This document shows, piece after piece, positions 8,971 to 18,312 of a stretch of 64,000 bases of DNA. Position numbers and translations under genes: made by a program. The notes under the pieces were generated by a model, which made no database searches, was not told the DNA's origin, and was given only the letters and a program-made list of their open reading frames with translations. Position 1 is the first letter of the stretch, and each line of letters opens with the position of its first letter. This DNA comes from Pseudomonas grandcourensis (GTDB taxonomy: Bacteria > Pseudomonadota > Gammaproteobacteria > Pseudomonadales > Pseudomonadaceae). The DNA lies in NCBI RefSeq assembly GCF_039909015.1, contig NZ_CP150919.1, positions 4,440,501-4,504,500 on the forward strand. Reading direction: 5' to 3'.

Positions 8971-9085
8971 TACCCGCAAAGCCCTGTGGCGTGGGCCTTT
9001 GCGCGATTCACACGAAAAAAGAGGGTTTTTTACCGGTCAGTCCCGATTAGTTTTCTGATCGATTAATTCGGGGCTGATTAAAATC

Positions 9086-10459
9086 CTAATCAGAATGTTC
9101 CCAGCGTTTCATTTTCTGCACCACAGTCGCCTGACTCACGCCCAACGCCTTGGCCGCCAGGCGCGTGGTCTTGTGCACACGCAGCGCGGCACGAATCGCA
9201 CTGCGCTCGGCGTTTTCCAACACCTTGCGCAGCGGTAAGCGGCTGTCATCGGTATTCAGCGGGTTGAGGTTGAGGATCTCCTCAGGCATGTCCAGCGCCT
9301 CAATAGTCCCGGTTTGATTGGTCACCACCAACCGTTCGACGATGTTGATCAACTCACGGATGTTGCCAGGCCAGGTGTAGTCGCACATCAGGTCGAGGGT
9401 TTCGAGACTCCATTGAACCTGGCGTTCATAACGGACATTGAATCTATCGAGGTAGTAGTTTAGAAGCGGCAGAATCTCCTCACGACGCTCGCGCAGTGCT
9501 GGAATGTTGATCGGCACCACGTTGAGCCGGTAATACAGATCAGCCCGAAAACGACCGTCTGCCACCAGACGCTTGAGGTCGTGGTGGGTGGCACTAATGA
9601 TGCGCACATCGACCTCCTTCAACTCCAGGCCGCCGACAGGAATGAAGCGATTTTCTTCGATAACCTTGAGTAACTTGACCTGCACCGGCAGTGGCAAATC
9701 ACCAATTTCGTCGAGAAACAATGTTCCGTGATGCGCCAATTCCAACAGGCCGCGCTTGCCTTTGGGGCCTGCGCCTGTGAACGCTCCAGGCGCATAACCA
9801 AACAGCTCGGCTTCAATCAGATTCTCGGGCAGTGCACCGCAGTTGAGCGCGAGAAATGGTTCACTGGCCCGTGGACTGGCGTTGTGGATGAATTGCGCTA
9901 CAAGGGTCTTTCCGACGCCGGTTTCTCCCTGAAGCAGAACCTTCACCGAGCTACTGGCAACCTGCCGGGCCAGCGAGAAGACGCGGCCTGAAACCTCCTG
10001 ATCGGCCATAAGCGGAGAACGCAAAAGATTGTCTCGTTGGCCAGCATGAAGTTTGGCGGTGCTGTTGCGCAGTTGTTTAAGCTGTTGCAACTCATCGCGC
10101 TCGTGTTTCATGCGCAGCAGTTCGGTCATGTCGCGTACGGTACTGACAACATATGAAATCCGGTTATCAGCGTCGAGAATCGGCGTGGCGCTGACTAGCA
10201 ATTTCTTGCCCTGACTCAGGCTCTGCATCACCGACACCGGCCGACCTTCATGCAATACACGCAGTGTGGCCGATTGCGAGAGGACGCCCTCCTTCACCAG
10301 CTCCTGCATGGATCGGCCGATGAGATCAGCACCACTGAGCCCGGTCTGGCGCTCATAGGCTTGATTGACCTTCAGCGTCTTGCCGTCGCCATCAGTGATG
10401 TAGACGCCGTCATGCAAAGCGTTGAGCAGTTCTTCGAAACTGGCGTCGTTGACGTTCAC
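9086..10459 (-). CDS. PAS-domain sigma-54-dependent transcriptional activator
   Basis: 457 residues beginning with GTG (AGGA about 9 bases upstream). An N-terminal PAS domain (about 8-120) replaces a receiver, so the protein is a one-component sensor of a cytoplasmic signal. The AAA+ domain has Walker A GETGVGKT, the canonical GAFTGA loop and Walker B LFLDEIGDL. The C-terminal helix-turn-helix (TRLAAKALGVSQATVVQKM) is TyrR-like. It lies directly upstream of the iron alcohol dehydrogenase, which has a -24/-12 promoter, so the target is probably that operon. An inverted repeat CTGATTA-N6-TAATCAG (9074-9093) spans the stop codon and could be an enhancer site or terminator. Confidence 0.92.
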   Translation of the reverse strand: MNVNDASFEELLNALHDGVYITDGDGKTLKVNQAYERQTGLSGADLIGRSMQELVKEGVLSQSATLRVLHEGRPVSVMQSLSQGKKLLVSATPILDADNRISYVVSTVRDMTELLRMKHERDELQQLKQLRNSTAKLHAGQRDNLLRSPLMADQEVSGRVFSLARQVASSSVKVLLQGETGVGKTLVAQFIHNASPRASEPFLALNCGALPENLIEAELFGYAPGAFTGAGPKGKRGLLELAHHGTLFLDEIGDLPLPVQVKLLKVIEENRFIPVGGLELKEVDVRIISATHHDLKRLVADGRFRADLYYRLNVVPINIPALRERREEILPLLNYYLDRFNVRYERQVQWSLETLDLMCDYTWPGNIRELINIVERLVVTNQTGTIEALDMPEEILNLNPLNTDDSRLPLRKVLENAERSAIRAALRVHKTTRLAAKALGVSQATVVQKMKRWEHSD

Positions 10460-10899
10460 CGGGGAGATTCCTTCGAGAGTACGGAGCCGTTAAGTGTAAA
10501 CGTTGTGTTGAGGGATGGAGAGTGACGGGAAGACAAGAGAGCAATTGAAGCCTTGAAGTGGTCCCATGCAGCCAAGGGCATGGGGCCTAATCCAATAGAA
10601 GCGTGTGACGCCGGCGTTGACTCAAGGGCTGGCTGGAACAGGTCACCGTCCGACAAGTGAAAAGAGTCATCACTTACCTCCCCTCTCACGAACTGCTCCC
10701 ACACCACCCGCCCACCTGGAAGAACAGCAAAGACACTAACTTCAGAACAACCCGCACGAGCAGTTAGCTTGCTACAACAAGCAAAACGCTCAATGCAACA
10801 AGCCATTTGCCAACTGGCACCTGTGCATTGAAGGTGTAGCATTGAGCGAATAACACGAAACCAACTTCCCCTGCAAAAAAGCATTCAAAGGATGAAATA
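10460..10899. other. Intergenic region between the sigma-54 activator and racemase genes
   Basis: No supported gene in these 440 bp. The two flanking genes diverge, so both promoters should lie here. AAGGATGAAATA just before 10900 is a good ribosome-binding site for the racemase. A 142-codon minus-strand frame here is Cys-rich, has no family resemblance and overlaps the activator start, so it is not called. Confidence 0.5.
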
Positions 10900-12129
10900 A
10901 TGAAAACAACATTTTCTCACTTTGCCGCAGTAGGTTTCATTGCACTTGGCACTCAGGCTGTCGCTGCACCGCTGCTACAGGAGTACAACTTCAAGCAGGA
11001 CGTAAATGCAACAATATCCCAAACAAACGCCTGGTTAGAGATCAGTAAATCTGCTTTCAAGCAAAATATAGAATTCGTAAAAAGCAGATTATCGAAAGGC
11101 AGTAGCTTGTGCGCCGTGATGAAAGCAGATGCTTATGGCCACGGCATCGCATTATTGATTCCGACGATCATGGAAGCGGGCATTAATTGCATCGGCATTG
11201 CGAGTAATGAAGAAGCGCGAATTGCCAGAAAAGAGGGCTACACAGGAAAAATAATTCGCGTTCGGCAAGCCACGGAGGGAGAAATCGTCAGCGCATTGCC
11301 TTATGACATTGAAGAGCTTATCGGCAATGCACAGGTAGCCCAAGCCATCAGCACGCTGGCAGAACACAATGGCAAGCCCATCAAAATTCATCTCGTTACC
11401 AATGCGGGCGCCATGAGTAGGAATGGCTTGGAGCTTGCCACCGAGCAGGGCAAAAAAGACGTGCTGGAAATCACCTCAATGAAGGGACTGAAGGTCACCG
11501 GGATCATGACGCACTTCGCCGTCGAGGATAAGGCCTTCGTCATGGAGGCCTATGACAAGTTCATGTCGGAGCAGGACTGGATCATCAAGACAGCACACTT
11601 GAACCGTGACGAAATTACCGTTCATTGTGCCAACTCGTTCGCAACGCTTGACGTCCCGGCAACCCACTTGGACATGGTGCGCGTGGGCGGAGCACTTTAC
11701 GGCGATTTGATCGGCCGCGCCGAGCTGAAACGCGTCATGTCACTTAAAAGCAAGGTTGCTGCGGTCAACACCTATCCTGCCGGAAACACAGTGGGTTATG
11801 ACCGCACGCTCACACTGACTCGAGACTCCAGGCTCGCCAACATCCCAGTAGGTTACTCAGATGGCTACCGCCGAGTGTTTACCAACAAGTCTTTTGTCGT
11901 TATCAATGGCGTGAAAGTGCCCACGGTCGGAAAAATCTCGATGAACACAGTTATGGTAGATGTGACCGACATAAAAAACGTCAAGCCCGGCGATACCGTA
12001 ACGCTCTATGGCAAACAAGGCGATGCCGAGATTACACAAGCTGAATTGGAAGACATCAATAACGGTGCACTGCTCGCCGATGTTTACACCATGTGGGGCA
12101 CCTCAAACATTCGAATACTGGTCGACTAA
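10900..12129 (+). CDS. Periplasmic broad-specificity amino-acid (alanine-type) racemase
   Basis: 409 residues with a signal peptide (1-23, cleavage after AVA) followed by a complete PLP alanine-racemase fold. The Schiff-base Lys75 is in VMKADAYGHG, and the second catalytic Tyr lies in the C-terminal beta domain. MSRNGLEL and HCANSFATLD fit the broad-spectrum racemase branch (BsrV/Bar type) rather than housekeeping Alr. Such enzymes act in the periplasm on Lys, Arg, Met and other amino acids and supply D-amino acids to the cell wall and surroundings. The gene is monocistronic, with its own ribosome-binding site and a rho-independent terminator at 12155-12181. The sequence is somewhat richer in A+T at its 5' end than its neighbours. 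Confidence 0.9.
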   Translation: MKTTFSHFAAVGFIALGTQAVAAPLLQEYNFKQDVNATISQTNAWLEISKSAFKQNIEFVKSRLSKGSSLCAVMKADAYGHGIALLIPTIMEAGINCIGIASNEEARIARKEGYTGKIIRVRQATEGEIVSALPYDIEELIGNAQVAQAISTLAEHNGKPIKIHLVTNAGAMSRNGLELATEQGKKDVLEITSMKGLKVTGIMTHFAVEDKAFVMEAYDKFMSEQDWIIKTAHLNRDEITVHCANSFATLDVPATHLDMVRVGGALYGDLIGRAELKRVMSLKSKVAAVNTYPAGNTVGYDRTLTLTRDSRLANIPVGYSDGYRRVFTNKSFVVINGVKVPTVGKISMNTVMVDVTDIKNVKPGDTVTLYGKQGDAEITQAELEDINNGALLADVYTMWGTSNIRILVD

Positions 12130-12154
12130 AGCAAGAGGCCCATAGCATGTGATG

Positions 12155-12181
12155 AAAAGCCACCTCATCAGGGTGGCTTTT
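12155..12181 (+). terminator. Rho-independent terminator after the racemase gene
   Basis: AAAAGCCACC and GGTGGCTTTT form a 10-bp stem around a short TCATCAG loop, ending in a T run, 25 bp after the racemase stop codon. It is symmetrical enough to work on both strands and so could also stop the DoxX transcript coming from the right. Confidence 0.85.
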
Positions 12182-12297
12182 CATTGCGCAGTTGCACTGA
12201 TCCGCCAGTTGGCCAAAAACCGCACCAGAGTTCAGTTGGCAACGGAGCTTCGGCCTGGGCAGCGGTCATGGTTTTTTCAGGACGTCTGTTCCGTCTT

Positions 12298-12720
12298 TCA
12301 GCTGGCGGCATTTTTATCCGATGCACGCTGCGGCGTTAGGGCATAAGCACCATCGCCACACAGCGCGATAGCAATCAGCACCGCCGTCCAGAATGCCGGG
12401 TACTCCCAGCCCCCGCCGGTACTGCTGAACAGCCAGCCATTACCCGAGTGCGCCCAGGTGGCACCCAATAAAACAGGAATGGCCGCCAAGGCCGCATAGC
12501 GAGTTTTAAAGCCCAGCACCAGCATTGCACCCGTGGTGACCTCAACTCCGAGAACCAGCCACGCCAACACACCCGGCAAGCCAATCGACTCAAAAAAACT
12601 TGAAGTACCTGACATTGTAAAAACGAAAACCTTTAAATACAGAGAGTGCGCAAGCAACGCAATACCAGCTGTCAGGCGAAGCAATAAAACACCATAGGAT
12701 ATACCTTTAAAATCGTCCAT
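12298..12720 (-). CDS. DoxX family membrane protein
   Basis: A 140-residue integral membrane protein with four hydrophobic segments. The DoxX signature is visible: an N-terminal helix with LLLRLTAGIALLAHSLYLK, GLPGVLAWLVLGVEVTTGAML, then GFKTRYAALAAIPVLLGATW. The start at 12720 is chosen because GGAAG lies 6 bases upstream; the longer frame runs into the divergent regulator gene. DoxX proteins are quinone-linked or thiol-stress membrane proteins, usually of unknown precise role. It is transcribed divergently from the LysR gene at 12831, which probably controls it. Confidence 0.8.
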   Translation of the reverse strand: MDDFKGISYGVLLLRLTAGIALLAHSLYLKVFVFTMSGTSSFFESIGLPGVLAWLVLGVEVTTGAMLVLGFKTRYAALAAIPVLLGATWAHSGNGWLFSSTGGGWEYPAFWTAVLIAIALCGDGAYALTPQRASDKNAAS

Positions 12721-12830
12721 ACAACTTCCAAAATAACACTGACAGCGCACGTTGCGCTGCCTTCCGAATATATTGTTGCGAGTAATCAGCAACCCTACAA
12801 TCTGCAATTTAGCTATTACGGACTGCATAT

Positions 12831-13724
12831 ATGCACACTTGGGACTGGGACGATCTGCGCCTGATACTTGCCGTTGCCGAACACAAGTCTTTTGCCGCCG
12901 CCGGACGCGCACTTCATCTTAATCACACCACCGTGCTGAGGCGTATCAATGCCTTCGAAAAACTTCATGCATTTCGACTATTTGATCGCCTCTCGACCGG
13001 CTACACAATGACTGACGCCGGAGAAGAATTACTGCAGACAGCACAAATCATGAATATCGCCGTCAGCGAACTGTCCCGCAAACTCGAAGGCAAGGATCTG
13101 CGATTGGAGGGCATACTCCGCATTACCACCTGCGATACTTTAATGGCATCCATTTTACCGGAGGCACTTGGAGGATTCAGTGAACTCCATCCCGAGATAT
13201 CACTTGAAGTCACCACCGGCAATTTCATCAGCGATCTGGCCCAACGGCATGCAGATGTAGCAATACGAACCAGTGACAGTCCTCCCGACGCATTGATCGG
13301 TAGGCGTATCGCCGATGTCGGGTTTGCCGTTTACGCTGCCAGGGGATTTTCTCAGCGTCATGGGAGCGTTGATCCAGCGCACTTCAATCGATGGCTTGCC
13401 CCGGATCTCGCACTTGGTCAAATGGATATTGCAAAATGGCTGCGTGCCAGCGTTCCTGCAACGTCCATTGTTTTCAAGGCCGACTCTTTGGTCACCCTTA
13501 GGCAAGCAGCGCTGGGGGGCTTGGGAATAGCCGCACTTCCCTGCTATTTGGGCGATTCAACCCCCGGGCTAGAGCGGGTCCCGTTCGTAGGACTCAACGC
13601 CCTCAAAACGGGACTGTGGGTCCTCACCCATCAGGACCTGAGACATACCGCTCGGGTGCAAGCCTTCACCCGCTTTTTGAATGAAGCACTTCAACGTTCC
13701 TGGCCTGGACCGACAACCACATGA
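12831..13724 (+). CDS. LysR family transcriptional regulator
   Basis: 297 residues. An N-terminal winged helix-turn-helix (WDDLRLILAVAEHKSFAAAG ... HTTVLRRI) is followed by a LysR substrate-binding domain from about residue 90. The sequence belongs to the branch in which the helix-turn-helix follows a short DWDDLR start. It is divergent from the DoxX gene with 110 bp between, the classic LysR arrangement, so it most likely regulates that gene and itself. Inducer unknown. Confidence 0.9.
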   Translation: MHTWDWDDLRLILAVAEHKSFAAAGRALHLNHTTVLRRINAFEKLHAFRLFDRLSTGYTMTDAGEELLQTAQIMNIAVSELSRKLEGKDLRLEGILRITTCDTLMASILPEALGGFSELHPEISLEVTTGNFISDLAQRHADVAIRTSDSPPDALIGRRIADVGFAVYAARGFSQRHGSVDPAHFNRWLAPDLALGQMDIAKWLRASVPATSIVFKADSLVTLRQAALGGLGIAALPCYLGDSTPGLERVPFVGLNALKTGLWVLTHQDLRHTARVQAFTRFLNEALQRSWPGPTTT

Positions 13725-13948
13725 CCGTTGAGCAGAGTGACGTATTTCAGATGGAACGTAACCTTGCGTACCGTTCAATTGCGATTTTTTCCGGACAGTT
13801 ACTTTCTTTATTCATGGGGGGCTTGCCGGGGAGGCAATCCCTGGTTTTCACCAGTGCCGCGATCATTGCGCTGGTGACTGTGCTGCTCCTGTCTCTCACT
13901 CACAAATGCTACTGGATCGGGTAAGTACTGCACCTGATCTCAACCAGC

Positions 13949-15127
13949 TCAAACCAGAAATTGTTCAACTAACCGAACCCAGTAACTAGCCCCCGTCCCC
14001 AGGCAGTCATCGTTGAAGTCGTACCCAGGGTTATGCACCATGCACCCCCCTTCCCCATCACCATTACCGATAAAGAGATAGCTGCCAGGACAATGCTCAA
14101 GCATCACTGCAAAATCTTCACTGGCAGCAATAGGTGCCATGTCTTGAATCACCCCCTCTTCACCCAACCAATCAACAGCGACCTGTCGGGCAAACGCAGT
14201 AAGCTGAGGATCATTGATCAAGGGTGGCAATGATTCTTCCCTATCAACCTCCACACTGACACTGGCACCGAAGCTAAGCGCTTGAGCTTGGGCAACCTGG
14301 ACAATCCGCTTGAGAAGGTCGGCACGAACGTTAGGCTTCAAGGCGCGCACACATAGTTGGAGTACTGCATGCCCCGGAATGACATTGGGCGCCTCACCAG
14401 AATGAAAGGAGCCCACAGTGATCACCGCCGTCTCCAGAGGATCCGTATTGCGCGACACAATACTCTGCAGTGCCATGACAATTGCCCCTCCAGTAAGTAT
14501 GGGGTCAATGGCTTTATGTGGCATTCCGCCATGCCCGCCCGTACCATCAATTCGAATTTCAACCGTATCGGTGGAGGCCATGAACGGTCCGGCCCGAAAA
14601 CCCAACTTCCCTACTGGCAACCCAGGCATGTTGTGCATACCGAACAACGCATTACAGGGAAATCGCTCCAGGAGACCATCATCCAGCATTTTCTGCGCGC
14701 CCCCATCGCTTTCTTCGGCGGGCTGAAAGATGACCACCAGCGTACCGTCGAACTGCCGGCTGTTGGCTAGGTGCTGCGCGGCAGCCAGCAGCATTGCAGT
14801 ATGGCCGTCATGACCACAGGCATGCATGGCGCCTGGATGCTGGCTCGCATAAGGCAATCCGGTCTGCTCCTGAATCGGCAGTGCATCCATATCTGCCCGA
14901 ATACCAATGACCTTACTTCCACAACCTTGCTGAAAACGCCCTACAACACCAGTCCCCCCAAAACCACGATGCACCTCAAACCCCCACGACTCGAGCTTGG
15001 CAGCAACCAGATCTGAGGTTTTGAACTCCTTAAGGCTGAGCTCCGGATAAGCATGAAGCTGACGGCGCAACTCAATCATTTCAGCTTCAATGGCACGGAT
15101 ACCCGGCAGCATGGGTCGAACGGTCAT
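13949..15127 (-). CDS. M20 family metallopeptidase (amidohydrolase, hippuricase-like)
   Basis: 392 residues from the ATG at 15127 (AGGTGA 6 bases upstream); longer starts lack a ribosome-binding site. This is the M20D dizinc hydrolase fold: RADMDALPI, HACGHDGHTAMLL with the metal ligands, QPAEESDGGAQKML with the catalytic Glu, the lid domain GGHGGMPHKAIDP, and the late His in MVHNPGYDFND. Members cleave N-acyl or N-carbamoyl amino acids such as hippurate or indoleacetyl-amino acids in the cytoplasm. It stands alone on its strand between the LysR gene and a sigma-factor remnant. Substrate unknown; an amino-acid conjugate is likely. Confidence 0.9.
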   Translation of the reverse strand: MTVRPMLPGIRAIEAEMIELRRQLHAYPELSLKEFKTSDLVAAKLESWGFEVHRGFGGTGVVGRFQQGCGSKVIGIRADMDALPIQEQTGLPYASQHPGAMHACGHDGHTAMLLAAAQHLANSRQFDGTLVVIFQPAEESDGGAQKMLDDGLLERFPCNALFGMHNMPGLPVGKLGFRAGPFMASTDTVEIRIDGTGGHGGMPHKAIDPILTGGAIVMALQSIVSRNTDPLETAVITVGSFHSGEAPNVIPGHAVLQLCVRALKPNVRADLLKRIVQVAQAQALSFGASVSVEVDREESLPPLINDPQLTAFARQVAVDWLGEEGVIQDMAPIAASEDFAVMLEHCPGSYLFIGNGDGEGGCMVHNPGYDFNDDCLGTGASYWVRLVEQFLV

Positions 15128-15240
15128 GGACTTCACCTGTTTCATGTAAGGGAGGCTCGCCTGCAAAGTGCGAGGATATAAAGCTCATCAACGTTAAGTG
15201 CTGCAAACTCTGCTCAATCACTGGCAGGCAGCTGTATTGT

Positions 15241-15537
15241 CTAGCGAGTCGTGAAACGCATCATGACGCGCCCACCTCGAGCGAGTTTGTAGCGCACAAT
15301 GGCAAATACCTGAGCCGTCGCTGGTTGATCTGGGAGGTACGTTTCGCGCCTGCTATACACGGCCAAGAATGTTTCTTGTAGCAAGTCCTCGATATCACTT
15401 GGTTGACACTGAAGTCTATTACGCAGAAATTCACGCGCATGAACACTTAGCTCCGACAAAAACGTGAGATAGGCTTTTCGTTTCCGCCCAGGCCTGCGAG
15501 GAACGATGCTTGTAGGTGAATCACCCGATTGAGAAAG
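15241..15537 (-). pseudogene. Truncated ECF sigma-70 factor (region 2 only)
   Basis: The minus-strand frame between in-frame stops reads like the N-terminal half of an ECF sigma factor: AYLTFLSELSVHAREFLRNR, DIEDLLQETFLAVYSRRETY (core-binding region 2.1-2.2), then TAQVFAIVRYKLA (region 2.4). It then changes to unrelated residues and stops; region 4, needed for -35 recognition, is absent. No good start codon and ribosome-binding site exist for the piece. It is best read as a decayed sigma-factor gene. Confidence 0.65.
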
Positions 15538-15797
15538 GCAGCATTATGTGTAGTTCGTTCCATCGTTAACCCGGGTCACGTAAAGGTCGGATATTGTTGA
15601 TCGAGTGATTGAATTTTAATGCCTCGAAGTAGTTCGATTTGCTCATAGCTTTTTGAGTTGGCCTCGTTTAAGGCAAGGAGATACATCCGAAACGCGATGC
15701 GATTCAGTTTGCTCAATGGGCCCTCAGTATCAAGAACTCGGGGTTCCCACTGAGCAGGAAAAACTATTAATAATCAACAGCGTTCGATGTATTCAAC

Positions 15798-17687
15798 TTA
15801 AGTACGGAAGCTATCCACCAGATGTTTGAGTCGGCTGGCTTGTTGCTCAAGGTCATCACAGGCGAGCAAGGTGGCCTGGAGATTCTCCACGCCTTCTTGG
15901 TTGAGGGATTTGATCTCGGTGATGTCCATATTCAACGAGTCGATTACAGCGGTCTGCTCTTCAGTAGCAGTGGCTACAGACTGATTTATGCCATCAATTT
16001 CGCCAATACGCTGAGTAACGCTCCCTAGTCGCTCGCCAGCCTGGTTGGCGATAACCACACCTTCATGGCTATAGCGCTCGCTTTCGCTCATGGTGCAAAC
16101 CGCCTCACGAGCGCCGACCTGAAGCTCCTCAATCATCGTATGAATTTCTTGTGCCGATATCTGAGTGCGGTAGGCAAGACTGCGTACTTCATCCGCCACC
16201 ACAGCGAAACCGCGACCTGCCTCGCCCGCCCGCGCAGCCTCGATAGCGGCGTTGAGCGCTAGTAGGTTGGTCTGTTCGGAAATGCCCTTGATCACTTCAA
16301 GGATCCGACCAATGCTCACCGTCTTACCATTAAGCGTCTCTATGTTGCTGCAGGATGCACGAATTTTTCCTGACAACTCGTTCATGGCGTTGATCGTCTG
16401 AGCTACCACTTGCCGGCCACCCTCAGCCTGAAGGCGTGCATCTGACGCCTGAAGTGAGGCATCACCGGCATTACACGCGATTTCCTGAGCGGCTGCACCC
16501 AGCTCGTTGATCGCTGCTGCAATGCTGTTGGTGCGATTGGCCTGTTCGTCGGAATTTGCTATGGATGAGCTGGAGGCAAACATCACTCGCTTTGCCACTT
16601 CGTTGACTTGTTCGGTCGCTGATGAGACTTCGCGTATTGAATGTTGGATTCGCTCCACGAAAAGGTTGAAGTCGCTGGCCAATTCTCCAAACTCATCTTG
16701 AGAATGCACGGCCAAACGTCGGGTCAGGTCCCCCTCCCCCTGGGCTATATCGCGCATGGCTTTGCCCATTAACCTCAGAGGTTGCATCAGTACGCGGATT
16801 AGCATGCCCAGTAGAAGCAACGTGATTAGCACGGCAATCAGAGTGGCGAAAATAGCTGAAGCACGGAAATCGCCTAACGCCTGGTAGGCTTTTTTCTTGT
16901 CGATGGACAAACCGATATACCAGTTGACCGAGGGCAGCCCCTTGATCGGCGAGAACATCAGAATATAAGGAACACCCGCCTGCTCAGTCTCACTGAAATG
17001 GGTGCTGATAGCGGGTGTGTCTTGCGGATAGATATCGATAAGATTTTTCATCACCAAGTCTTTATCCGGGTGAGCAAGTATCTTGCCGTCGGCACTGACC
17101 AGGAAGGCATAACCGATGCCGCCCAGATCGAGCGAACTGACAATTTTCGCCAGGGTATCCAAAGTCAGGTCACCACCGACCACACCGAGAGGTTGGTTTC
17201 CATGGTGAACCGGAGTAGCGATGGTCATCATCAACTGGCCAGTGGATGCATCCAGGTACGGCTCAGTCAAAGTCGTACCACCAGCTGCCATCGCATCCTT
17301 GTACCAAGGCCGGGTACGCGGGTCATAATCGGCGGGCAATTCGTCTTTTGGTCGCATCGCAAAGCTGCCGTCGATACCCCCAAGATAGGTGAAGTTAAAT
17401 GTTGAAAGCAGCGTCTTCTGTTCCAGCAGGCGCACCACACTGTCCGGCGTATTGTCGCTGGCAACAGTCTGAGCGACGGTGTCTATCAGCAAAACACGTC
17501 CAGACAGCCAAGCTTGGACATTGCTTGCAGCAATTTTGCTCATCCCCTCAAGGTGGCTTTCGAGGTTTGTATGTATAGCGTCACGCTGAAAATAATCGTT
17601 GTACAGTGTGAATAATGAGAATGCTGCAATGACTACGAGCGATGCGGCGAGCAGAACTTTGTGGCTGAACCTTAAGTGGACAGTCAT
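15798..17687 (-). CDS. Methyl-accepting chemotaxis protein with dCache sensor domain
   Basis: 629 residues. TM1 is about 10-30, a periplasmic dCache_1 domain about 35-280, TM2 about 285-310, then HAMP and a cytoplasmic signalling hairpin with the conserved tip [19 protein letters not shown]. The sensor carries [12 protein letters not shown] and later [10 protein letters not shown], residues that in PctA-type receptors contact the amino group and carboxylate of amino acids, so an amino-acid ligand is likely. There is no C-terminal CheR pentapeptide. It lies downstream of the Lrp gene and the polar amino-acid ABC importer on the same strand, suggesting that the cell swims toward the same compound it imports. 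Confidence 0.93.
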   Translation of the reverse strand: MTVHLRFSHKVLLAASLVVIAAFSLFTLYNDYFQRDAIHTNLESHLEGMSKIAASNVQAWLSGRVLLIDTVAQTVASDNTPDSVVRLLEQKTLLSTFNFTYLGGIDGSFAMRPKDELPADYDPRTRPWYKDAMAAGGTTLTEPYLDASTGQLMMTIATPVHHGNQPLGVVGGDLTLDTLAKIVSSLDLGGIGYAFLVSADGKILAHPDKDLVMKNLIDIYPQDTPAISTHFSETEQAGVPYILMFSPIKGLPSVNWYIGLSIDKKKAYQALGDFRASAIFATLIAVLITLLLLGMLIRVLMQPLRLMGKAMRDIAQGEGDLTRRLAVHSQDEFGELASDFNLFVERIQHSIREVSSATEQVNEVAKRVMFASSSSIANSDEQANRTNSIAAAINELGAAAQEIACNAGDASLQASDARLQAEGGRQVVAQTINAMNELSGKIRASCSNIETLNGKTVSIGRILEVIKGISEQTNLLALNAAIEAARAGEAGRGFAVVADEVRSLAYRTQISAQEIHTMIEELQVGAREAVCTMSESERYSHEGVVIANQAGERLGSVTQRIGEIDGINQSVATATEEQTAVIDSLNMDITEIKSLNQEGVENLQATLLACDDLEQQASRLKHLVDSFRT

Positions 17688-17802
17688 TGGAAATTTACCC
17701 GAGATTAAAAATTTCTGTTTTTATTATTTAACTCCAACCGCAGGCCATTAAGACCTGCGCCAGTTCATCTCATGCGTAGCCCGTATCTTTTACACTACAC
17801 CG

Positions 17803-18300
17803 CTAGTCGTGGTGTGTGGACGAATGTTTAACAACAGCCAATTCAGGGTAGGCAACCAGTTTGTCGATACACAGGTCCTCATTCTCCAACCAAACTTCCG
17901 TAAGCGCACGATAGTGCTTCATATCTGTACAGTGCATACGCAGGCTGTAGTCGAACGGACCACTGATAAGATGGCATTCCAAGACCTGAGAACAGCTATC
18001 TACACATGCTTCGAAGGCTTTTTGTGCAGTGCGCCGATTCTGGCTCGATATAGCGACCAATACCTGTAGTGACAATCCCGGTGAGACCTTTTGCACATCG
18101 ATGAACGCACCATAACCGCGAATCACCCCTAGCCTCTCCAACTTGCGTACGCGTTCCTGGCAAGGGCTTGCGGTCAGGTGCACAAGTGTTGCTAGTTTCT
18201 GGTACGTGATGCGCCCGTCATGGCGTAATACGTCAATGATAGCCTCATCAATACGCCCCAATGTTCGTGAAAAATCGGGATTTTTTTCCTTCCTTTTCAT
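17803..18300 (-). CDS. Lrp/AsnC family transcriptional regulator
   Basis: 165 residues. An N-terminal winged helix-turn-helix (RIDEAIIDVLRHDGRITYQK ... SPCQERVRKLERLGVIRGY) is followed by an AsnC ligand-binding (RAM) domain from about residue 80. It begins only 12 bp after the stop of the ABC ATPase gene, so it is the last gene of the importer operon and probably adjusts its expression in response to the imported amino acid. A second, unrelated AsnC-type regulator is at 27902. Confidence 0.92.
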   Translation of the reverse strand: MKRKEKNPDFSRTLGRIDEAIIDVLRHDGRITYQKLATLVHLTASPCQERVRKLERLGVIRGYGAFIDVQKVSPGLSLQVLVAISSQNRRTAQKAFEACVDSCSQVLECHLISGPFDYSLRMHCTDMKHYRALTEVWLENEDLCIDKLVAYPELAVVKHSSTHHD

Positions 18301-18312
18301 TGTTAACTCTAT

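Noticed and set aside
8079..9050. 323-codon plus-strand frame opposite the alcohol dehydrogenase
   Set aside because: Antisense shadow; the dehydrogenase motifs and sigma-54 promoter on the other strand explain the sequence.
10456..10884. 142-codon minus-strand frame before the racemase gene
   Set aside because: Cys-rich, no family resemblance, overlaps the start of the sigma-54 activator; more likely promoter DNA.
13721..13924. 67-codon frame overlapping the LysR stop, with two hydrophobic segments
   Set aside because: It could be the tail of a lost membrane transporter, but I can recognise no family and the overlap alone does not prove a gene.
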